Assembly (NCBI RefSeq): GCF_000829905.1
Contig: NZ_CDPP01000002.1
Coordinates: 1-64,000, forward strand
Source of the DNA: Beduini massiliensis
GTDB taxonomy: Bacteria; Bacillota_I; Bacilli_A; Erysipelotrichales; Coprobacillaceae
DNA length: 64,000 nt
Reading direction: 5' to 3'
In this document: one piece after another, positions 56,886 through 64,000 of the stretch
Layout of the letters: each line of letters starts with the position of its first letter
Position numbering within the stretch: position 1 is the first letter of the stretch
The notes under the pieces: generated by a model
Databases searched by the model: none
Told to the model about the DNA's origin: nothing
The model's input: the letters and a program-made list of their open reading frames with translations, nothing else
Made by a program: the position numbers and the translations under genes

Positions 56886-57237
56886 CAATTTTTTGAAATT
56901 CAATCTGATAGCCATTGGGGTCTTTCATAAAGAATGAATAAACATCAAACTGATTATGCTTTTTAGGAGGAAGCAGCCCCTCCACCTTTAATTCTTTAAA
57001 GTGAGTATAATAATCGTCTACCTCTTTTTGATCTTTTAGATTAAACGAAATACATGTCTGCGTTGCCAATATTCCATGATCATACTGACAAAATCCCAAA
57101 TAACCATAGCCACTGTCAAAAATTCGCGCTTTACCTTGATCTTGAAACAATGTAAGGCCGATGATATTTACATAAAACTCCGTTGTCTCTTCAATATCTT
57201 TGCATGGATAAAAATTAACGATTGATTCAATTGCCAT
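56878..57237 (-). CDS. VOC-family (glyoxalase-fold) protein
   Basis: A 119-residue single-module vicinal oxygen chelate protein, with a beta-alpha-beta-beta-beta pair: SIVNFYPCKDIEETTEFYVNIIGL (about 4-27) and a C-terminal YSFFMKDPNGYQIEFQKIEK (about 98-117, metal Glu). The class includes glyoxalases, dioxygenases and drug-resistance proteins, so the reaction is not predictable. I chose the ATG at 57237, correctly spaced from AAGGAGG; the ATG at 57258 is upstream of that site. It is an isolated gene. Confidence 0.88.
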   Translation of the reverse strand: MAIESIVNFYPCKDIEETTEFYVNIIGLTLFQDQGKARIFDSGYGYLGFCQYDHGILATQTCISFNLKDQKEVDDYYTHFKELKVEGLLPPKKHNQFDVYSFFMKDPNGYQIEFQKIEK

Positions 57238-57294
57238 AAAGAAAACCTCCTTACCCATATTATACCGTAAACATGGGAAAGTAGGAGGTTAAAT

Positions 57295-58302
57295 TTATTT
57301 CAATGTTATATCATGAATATCTTCTAATACAATTGTATATGTACCATCTTCATGGCGTGTCTTTTTTATATGGTTTTGTTCAAGATAATCACTGACATTT
57401 AATGTAATCTCAATTTCAGTATCGGTCACAAGTTTGCATTTAGATAATTTTTCCACTGTTTCAAAATTCTGAGAAATCGTATCCTCTTCTGCAATTCCCA
57501 AATCTGTCAGAATATCCAAAGCCTCTTCTTTGGCATTGTAGTCTCTTTCCAAAATAACGGAAGCAATCTCATGAGGCTTGATATCCTGATGATCCAAAAC
57601 ACGATTCGCCATTTCTTGTTTAATTAACGCTTTGGGTTCAAACTCGTTTACCCCAAACTGACTTTCAATTTTCGTAATCGTCTTATTCAAAAGGGATACT
57701 TTTTGCTTATCAGTCATCTTCGGTTCCCCTTTGATGTACTGCGGATTCAAATAGTAATCAGGACGTCCATCGATTTCAAAACGTTTCTCTATAAGATAAA
57801 CGCGGTTATCTTCTACATTCACCAAAATAGCTTCTTCTACATTCGCTGTTTTTGTCGGAACTGTTTGACGGTTCGTAATTCGGACTACTTTATTTCCATT
57901 TTCATCTTCTTCAAGAACATTGACCGGTGCCAATTTATAATTTAATTTGATGATGACCATATGTTTCATCCCATCAATCTTACATTCCACAAAGATAATA
58001 TTGCAGTTCGGCATTAACTGGATCATCTTGCCTAAATCAAACAATTCCTGTGTAATGGATTTGGCGTGCTGGAAAAATTTATCATCATCCTCAACCATAT
58101 CTTTGCTTCTTAAAATAATGGGTGCAAAATCCCCCAGAGTTAATTCCTTTAGCTGTGGACTCAGCCATGCTTTTTCTAATTTTTTGTCATAATATTCCTG
58201 CATAGTGGGACTTAATTCTAAAAAGTCATCAGAAAAGAAAATCTGATGATGTTCAAAATCCATCATATGCATTAAAATTCGATCTATAATTATTGTATTC
58301 AT
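57295..58302 (-). CDS. 37-kDa nucleoid-associated protein (NdpA/YejK family)
   Basis: A 335-residue protein of the nucleoid-associated NdpA family. The N-terminal half (about 1-160) has IIDRILMHMMDFEHHQIFFSDDFLEL, and the C-terminal half includes the long helical KALIKQEMANRVLDHQ region. In E. coli YejK is found on the chromosome, but its role is unclear. I prefer the ATG at 58302, with GGGTGATA upstream. Three Cys in the whole protein and no membrane segment support a cytoplasmic protein. Confidence 0.8.
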   Translation of the reverse strand: MNTIIIDRILMHMMDFEHHQIFFSDDFLELSPTMQEYYDKKLEKAWLSPQLKELTLGDFAPIILRSKDMVEDDDKFFQHAKSITQELFDLGKMIQLMPNCNIIFVECKIDGMKHMVIIKLNYKLAPVNVLEEDENGNKVVRITNRQTVPTKTANVEEAILVNVEDNRVYLIEKRFEIDGRPDYYLNPQYIKGEPKMTDKQKVSLLNKTITKIESQFGVNEFEPKALIKQEMANRVLDHQDIKPHEIASVILERDYNAKEEALDILTDLGIAEEDTISQNFETVEKLSKCKLVTDTEIEITLNVSDYLEQNHIKKTRHEDGTYTIVLEDIHDITLK

Positions 58303-58390
58303 TTTTATCACCCACCCCATTGTATCATAAAATTACATCTTTTGACACGTCGGAGTTTTTTATATATAGTATTTTTTAGGAGGAAAAGCC

Positions 58391-59092
58391 ATGAAGATTA
58401 TTATATCCCCAAGTAAAACCCTGAAAGAACAATCTTGCTCACTGCCATCTACACAGCCAATGTTTTTAGAAATGACGGAACCTATAAAAAAGAAACTATT
58501 AAACGATGACATTGCGATGATAGAAAAAAGGATGCATGTCTCTTCAAAATTAGCACAAAACATTTATGACGGACTGCGCCAAACTAAAAAAGTACCGGCA
58601 CTATACTATTATACAGGTACTGTCTTTAAACAATTAGAACTCCCCACTTACACTTTAAATCACCATGCTTACTTAGCTAAACATCTCTATATCTTAGATG
58701 CGTTATACGGATGTCTGCGTTATTTGGACGAAATTTCATTTTACCGTTTAGATTATCTGTGCCAGATGGATGAGTTGAACCTTTATGAATATTGGAACAA
58801 AGAAATCAACACTTTATTACAAAATGAAGACTTTATTATCAATCTCGCTTCACAGGAATACGCTAAACAGGTCAAGCATCCAAATCTAATCACCATTGAC
58901 TTTGCGGTTAAACATAATGACCAATTAAAAAGACCCTCGATGCTGATAAAGAAAGCACGGGGATCTATGTTGAATTATATGATTAAGCATGAAATAAAAG
59001 ATTTGGAGAAAATAAAGGAGATTATCATTGATGACTACCATTTTAGTAAAAACCATTCAACTTCATCCCACTATGTATTTATTAAAGATTAA
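58391..59092 (+). CDS. yaaA: Peroxide stress protein YaaA
   Basis: A 233-residue YaaA (DUF328/UPF0246). Family motifs are the N-terminal MKIIISPSKTL, the ALYYYTGTVFKQLELPTY region (about 70-87), HHAYLAKHLYILDALYGCLRYLDEI, and the C-terminal PSMLIKKARGSMLNYMIKHEI. E. coli YaaA lowers intracellular free iron during peroxide stress. It converges with the unknown gene that follows, and the two coding ends overlap by four bases, with no room for a terminator between them. An AGGAGGA site precedes the start. Confidence 0.93.
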   Translation: MKIIISPSKTLKEQSCSLPSTQPMFLEMTEPIKKKLLNDDIAMIEKRMHVSSKLAQNIYDGLRQTKKVPALYYYTGTVFKQLELPTYTLNHHAYLAKHLYILDALYGCLRYLDEISFYRLDYLCQMDELNLYEYWNKEINTLLQNEDFIINLASQEYAKQVKHPNLITIDFAVKHNDQLKRPSMLIKKARGSMLNYMIKHEIKDLEKIKEIIIDDYHFSKNHSTSSHYVFIKD

Positions 59093-59811
59093 TTAATCAG
59101 GTTATCTTTTCTAATATCTTCAGGCGTTAGCGATTTCAACATATCGTCTAACGTCTTTTCAATTTGCTGGGTAATTTCATGACCATGTTCTATGGCATAT
59201 TCTGCTTCAATCAGTCCAAATGAAGTCACGATATACTGGGGAATATTTTGACTTGGATTAAGCACACGATAATGAAGAACTTCTAAAAGCGGCTTTATAA
59301 TCAAATGAACGACATGACGATAAATATCTTCTATTTCAATGTCACGCTCGCTTAATTCCTTGCATTTATCTATGCCATAGCCAAGATCATGATGAAGCAT
59401 CATATCATTGATAAACAGATACGCATTTTGAATAAGTGTACAGACAACCAGGATCGGAGCAATCATAATCGTTCCTCCTTGTCTTTCTTTTTCATGAGCA
59501 AAACGATCATAAATACCGATAGATCCTACAAATTCACTCTCCAATGTTTGCCCAACCATCACTCCCGGTGCAAAGGGTGCAATTAATTCATTGATGTAGG
59601 TTTCTAATATTTCATCATTTTGTATAAAATTAAACAACGCCTCCAATTCAGTGAATGTCACCTCTTGAAGCTGTGCATGTAAAATAAACTGTTTAAGCTT
59701 GGTTATTGTAAAAATAATTTCTTGATGTGTAAGATTATAAATTCCTTCACACTCCTGAGGATTAAAATCCTGCTTAAAAGCCTCTACTATATCTTTAATC
59801 GGAATATCCAC
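59089..59811 (-). CDS. Hypothetical protein, convergent with yaaA
   Basis: A 240-residue, mostly helical, acidic protein with no signal peptide. A moderately hydrophobic stretch (about 112-133, GGTIMIAPILVVCTLIQNAY) could insert in or dock to a membrane. A DMMLHHDLGYGIDKC region has two adjacent His and an Asp but does not match a known metal site. No family recognised. The ORF is clean and ends inside the last bases of yaaA. It lies between yaaA and the GH1 enzyme gene and faces the same way as the GH1 gene, whose terminator lies upstream of it. Confidence 0.7.
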   Translation of the reverse strand: MDIPIKDIVEAFKQDFNPQECEGIYNLTHQEIIFTITKLKQFILHAQLQEVTFTELEALFNFIQNDEILETYINELIAPFAPGVMVGQTLESEFVGSIGIYDRFAHEKERQGGTIMIAPILVVCTLIQNAYLFINDMMLHHDLGYGIDKCKELSERDIEIEDIYRHVVHLIIKPLLEVLHYRVLNPSQNIPQYIVTSFGLIEAEYAIEHGHEITQQIEKTLDDMLKSLTPEDIRKDNLIN

Positions 59812-59864
59812 CTTGCCTCACCTCTTCAATTATTATACAACAACTCGTTTGCTTTACCAACAAA

Positions 59865-59894
59865 AAAGCAGAATCTCCTATTTGATTCCGCTTT
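59865..59894 (-). terminator. Terminator after the GH1 gene
   Basis: AAAGCGGAATC pairs with GATTCTGCTTT (one G-U) and is followed by Ts on the minus strand. It ends the GH1 transcript before the next gene. Confidence 0.85.
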
Positions 59895-59899
59895 CATTT

Positions 59900-61351
<1,452 letters not shown>

Positions 61352-61415
61352 TCAATTCCATCATAAAAGAAAAGTCACGATAACGAAAGAAAATTCATTT
61401 TCCAAAATCGGATAG

Positions 61416-61442
61416 TAAAAAAGCCTGATTTAATTTCAGGCT
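61416..61442 (-). terminator. Terminator after the 47-residue coiled-coil gene
   Basis: AGCCTGA/TCAGGCT arms (61422-61442) around a seven-base loop are followed by six Ts on the minus strand. It starts six bases beyond the small gene's stop codon. Confidence 0.85.
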
Positions 61443-61448
61443 CTTTCC

Positions 61449-61592
61449 CTATTCGTCTTTTTCTTTATCTGCCACGATATCAGCCAAAATCGTTTCCACA
61501 GATAAAACATCTGCATCAATTTTTTGCAATTGATCCTTAATATCGGATAATTTTCCACTTATTTCATCCAACACTTGTTTAGTACCTTCCAC
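61449..61592 (-). CDS. 47-residue acidic coiled-coil protein, unknown function
   Basis: A small gene that fills an otherwise empty gap. It starts at a GTG (61590-61592) nine bases after AAGGAGGG and ends at TAG before a good terminator. The product is all helix, with heptads VLDEISGKLSDIKDQLQKI and VLSVETILADIV, and an acidic tail. The ribosome site, terminator and clean heptads support a real gene. It is preceded by an AT-rich region and separated from both neighbours, so it is probably its own transcript. Role unknown. Confidence 0.65.
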   Translation of the reverse strand: MEGTKQVLDEISGKLSDIKDQLQKIDADVLSVETILADIVADKEKDE

Positions 61593-61735
61593 AATACATA
61601 GCCCTCCTTTTCATTCCTATTGTAAAATAACAAAAGAATGAAAATTGTAGAATAAAATCGATTTGTCACAAATTATGGATAATTAATTAGAAATTTATTG
61701 TATTTTATTATTTATGAGATAAACCGTTTTTTATA

Positions 61736-61757
61736 ATAAAAAAGCGCCGCAGCGCTT
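61736..61757 (-). terminator. Terminator after the MBL-fold gene
   Basis: AAGCGC/GCGCTT arms (61742-61757) around a CGCA loop run into a T tract on the minus strand. The stem covers the MBL stop codon. Confidence 0.85.
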
Positions 61758-62580
61758 ATTTCATTAACGATACAAAAGAATCAATCTCGGCTTTAGACCC
61801 GTAAAAACTGTAGACACAATGCTCATCAGGTTTTCCCAATGTCTCAAATGGTCTGGTCATTGCAGTTTTAGCTTCAATCATATCCACAAGTTTTATCATA
61901 TCAAGCAGATACTGCATCGTCATAGGATCATTGAGTGGTGATAATGGATCTCGTCCAATACTCGGATACTGCTGCCAACGATGTCCGCACATGAACAATG
62001 GCTCATGAAAGTTCTTAATCTCATTATATAAATGGTGAATTCCCTTTTTGTAGTATTCTAAAACATTTTCCATAAAAAACAGCCAAACATAACTTGAACC
62101 AATCGCATCCCCTGTAATGACCAGTTCTTCTTGAGCGTCAATATAAGCCATTGATCCGGGTGTATGCCCGGGTACTTCAACTGCCTTTAACTGTTTATCA
62201 CCTAAATCAATAATATAGCCATCCTCAATAAATTGAAAATCAAATGTTTCTGATTGGTCATCCTTATCTTTTAACGGAAACAGAATGGTCTTGTCTTTAA
62301 ATGCTCCCAGACCACCAACATGATCATAATGATTATGCGTAATAGCGACAATAATTTCCTTTCCTCCTGCCAACGTTTTAGCAATCCGGGTGAGTTCTTC
62401 TTCATCGTCAGTGTGTGTATTCGCCGCATCAATCCATAATACTTTCTCGCTTCCGATAATACAATACATACTTGAAGGATTATTTATACGGTCTTCAATA
62501 TGAAATATACGATCTTTTAATTTTTCCACCCGATACATCGAATACTCTATTATTTCTCCTTGCTTATTTGGGATATCCAT
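61756..62580 (-). CDS. Metallo-beta-lactamase-fold hydrolase
   Basis: A 274-residue MBL-fold enzyme with the zinc motif THNHYDHVGG (about 81-90), a VEVPGHTPGSMAYID loop carrying another His (about 133-147), VITGDAIGSSYVW (Asp ligand) and CGHRWQQYPSIG (late His). It is likely a hydrolase of small cyclic or thioester substrates, which cannot be specified. An AGGAGG site precedes the ATG. It follows the MATE gene by 11 bases, so the two form an operon. MBL hydrolase and MATE pairs suggest processing and export of a toxic or drug-like compound, as an inference. Confidence 0.9.
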   Translation of the reverse strand: MDIPNKQGEIIEYSMYRVEKLKDRIFHIEDRINNPSSMYCIIGSEKVLWIDAANTHTDDEEELTRIAKTLAGGKEIIVAITHNHYDHVGGLGAFKDKTILFPLKDKDDQSETFDFQFIEDGYIIDLGDKQLKAVEVPGHTPGSMAYIDAQEELVITGDAIGSSYVWLFFMENVLEYYKKGIHHLYNEIKNFHEPLFMCGHRWQQYPSIGRDPLSPLNDPMTMQYLLDMIKLVDMIEAKTAMTRPFETLGKPDEHCVYSFYGSKAEIDSFVSLMK

Positions 62581-62591
62581 GTCAATTCCTC

Positions 62592-63941
62592 CTAATCAAC
62601 GACACTGTTTAATTTTTTCTGCCATTTTCCTTTATAGTAATAGTAAGCCAATAAGGCACTGCATAAGATCCAGCCTAAAGGATAACTAAAGGCAACAAAG
62701 TTGATGGAACTAAAGAATTGAGTTCCAAAGAATAAAGTAATTTGTCTAAAGACAACAAAACAAAACAGCATGATGACCATCGGCGCATTGGAATCTCCCG
62801 CTCCGCGCAATGCTCCTGCATAAATTTGATTGAAGCAAATCGCAAAGTAGAATGGTGAGAACGTTCTTAAAAAGATATTTCCATACTTTAATACATCGGC
62901 ATCCTGTGAGAAGATACTTAACACCTGATTCCCGAAAATATTCAATAAGATTGATAAGAAAATAGTGACACCAATCGAAATCATCAAAGAAGTTTTAGTT
63001 CCTTTTTTAGCACGGTCCACATCTTTTGCTCCCAGATTCTGACCAACAAATGTTGTGGAAGCCAAAGAGATACTTTGTACCGGTAAAATAACAAACTGGT
63101 CAATTTTCGTATAAGAACTCCATCCTGCCATTGCAGAAGAGCCAAATACATTGACATACCCTTGAACAAATATATTAGAGAATGCCGTAATCGATTGCTG
63201 CAATCCTGCCGGCAAGCCGATTTTCAACATTTTAGTAAACATATCTTTATGTAAACGCAGATCTTTTAAAATAATTTTATAGGCTTCTTTTGATTTCGCT
63301 AATAATGTGATAACCAAGATTGCGGATAATACCTGTGCTACTAAAGTTGCCCAAGCTACACCGGCAACACCCATATCAAACACAATAACAAATACTAGGT
63401 CCAATATTGTATTCACAATAGAAGAGAAAATCAAAAAATACAGTGGTCTTTTTGAATCTCCGATTGCTCTTAAAATAGCCGCTCCCATATTATAGACCAT
63501 CAAGCCTAAAATACCGGCAAAATAGATTTTTAAATAAAGTGATGAATTCGGCATAACATCAGCCGGTGTTTTCATGAAATTCAATAATGTCGGTGACAAT
63601 AAAATTCCTACAAATGTCATAATAACCCCTAAGATTAATGTCATCATGATCGATGTATGAACCGCATCATGCAGTTTTTTATGATCATTCGCTCCGTAAT
63701 ACTGCGAAATAACAACACTGGCTCCGGTAGATAACCCCATGAAAAAACCAACGAGCATATTAATGATAACGGTACATGACCCCACCGCTGCCAACGCTTC
63801 TTTTCCTACATAGTTCCCCACCACAATACTATCGACTGTATTATATAATTGCTGAAAAACATTTCCAATTAATAATGGAATTGAAAAATAAACGATCGAT
63901 TTCCAAATCGATCCTCTTGTCATTGTTTTACTCTCATCCAT
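62592..63941 (-). CDS. MATE-family multidrug/organic cation efflux transporter
   Basis: A 449-residue transporter of 12 membrane segments, in the two bundles typical of MATE proteins. Motifs include IPLLIGNVFQQLYNTVDSIVVG (about 22-43), GASVVISQYYGANDHKK, and the repeat LPAGLQQSITAFSNIFVQGYVN in the second half. MATE pumps use Na+ or H+ gradients to export drugs and organic cations. The ATG at 63941 fits GGGGGGAATAGG; the upstream ATG at 63962 lies before that site. A promoter is visible at 63965-63993. Confidence 0.93.
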   Translation of the reverse strand: MDESKTMTRGSIWKSIVYFSIPLLIGNVFQQLYNTVDSIVVGNYVGKEALAAVGSCTVIINMLVGFFMGLSTGASVVISQYYGANDHKKLHDAVHTSIMMTLILGVIMTFVGILLSPTLLNFMKTPADVMPNSSLYLKIYFAGILGLMVYNMGAAILRAIGDSKRPLYFLIFSSIVNTILDLVFVIVFDMGVAGVAWATLVAQVLSAILVITLLAKSKEAYKIILKDLRLHKDMFTKMLKIGLPAGLQQSITAFSNIFVQGYVNVFGSSAMAGWSSYTKIDQFVILPVQSISLASTTFVGQNLGAKDVDRAKKGTKTSLMISIGVTIFLSILLNIFGNQVLSIFSQDADVLKYGNIFLRTFSPFYFAICFNQIYAGALRGAGDSNAPMVIMLFCFVVFRQITLFFGTQFFSSINFVAFSYPLGWILCSALLAYYYYKGKWQKKLNSVVD

Positions 63942-63964
63942 TCCTATTCCCCCCATACCCATAT

Positions 63965-63993
63965 ATACTATACCTATTTTTTAGATTTCTCAA
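63965..63993 (-). promoter_or_regulatory. Promoter of the MATE-MBL operon
   Basis: TTGAGA (63988-63993) is 17 bases from TAGTAT (63965-63970) on the minus strand. Transcription would start about 20 bases before the MATE start codon. Confidence 0.5.
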
Positions 63994-64000
63994 TTATTTT

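Overview
The window comes from a low-GC Gram-positive bacterium (Bacillota). The evidence is HPr kinase, WhiA, RapZ, ComFA/ComFC, AddAB, an LTA-synthase-type enzyme, FtsEX with PcsB/CwlO-like hydrolases, and strong AGGAGG ribosome sites. The short 16S fragment and the gene content fit Erysipelotrichia best, but I could not run a 16S comparison, so the class is tentative. About 90% of the coding sequence and the 16S gene lie on the minus strand. The window is therefore probably one replication arm, with the origin beyond the high-coordinate end.

Layout by region, with minus-strand genes read right to left. (1) 1-435: 5' end of a 16S rRNA gene with its leader and promoter. (2) 435-2190: rdgB, trmL and a DUF1461 membrane protein. 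(3) 2334-5890: a carbohydrate island with a ChbG-type deacetylase, an orphan PTS IIB protein and a cytoplasmic GH3 enzyme; the last two have cre-like sites. (4) 5952-10244: a c-di-GMP phosphodiesterase with a degenerate GGDEF domain, a small membrane protein and a B12/radical-SAM protein. (5) 10326-13391: a VanY-type carboxypeptidase and an LTA-synthase-family enzyme. (6) 13464-15698: a two-subunit class I fumarase/tartrate dehydratase behind an RpiR regulator. (7) 15812-23725: surface proteins, then XRE/whiA/rapZ, YhfC, trxB, lgt and hprK. (8) 23709-29885: uvrB, cca and uvrA. (9) 29897-35729: ftsE, ftsX, two PcsB-like hydrolases and a Ctp protease, which form a division or elongation wall-hydrolase module. 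(10) 35937-41524: prfB, secA, an Ig-repeat NlpC/P60 protein and a cold-shock protein. (11) 41576-43320: comFA and comFC. (12) 43482-48138: a ClC transporter, an [FeFe]-hydrogenase fused to rubrerythrin and a radical-SAM protein. (13) 48334-56098: a coiled-coil protein and addAB. (14) 56230-63941: YtaF, a VOC protein, a nucleoid-associated protein, YaaA, an unknown protein, a GH1 enzyme, a 47-residue coiled-coil protein, an MBL hydrolase and a MATE transporter.

The most unusual object is the 678-residue protein at 45095-47131. A complete [FeFe]-hydrogenase runs in frame into a complete rubredoxin-rubrerythrin-rubredoxin module. A strong internal ribosome site and ATG sit exactly at the junction. 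The gene could make both a hydrogen-driven peroxide reductase fusion and a free rubrerythrin. Other points of note are a GH1 enzyme whose acid/base Glu is Gln, a prfB without the programmed frameshift that carries a perfect hairpin just after its TTG start, and a tandem pair of FtsEX-linked hydrolases.

I saw no tRNA, insertion sequence, prophage, CRISPR array or defence island. No intergenic stretch above 300 bases is empty. The two longest, 1-434 and 61337-61755, hold the rRNA promoter and leader and a small gene.
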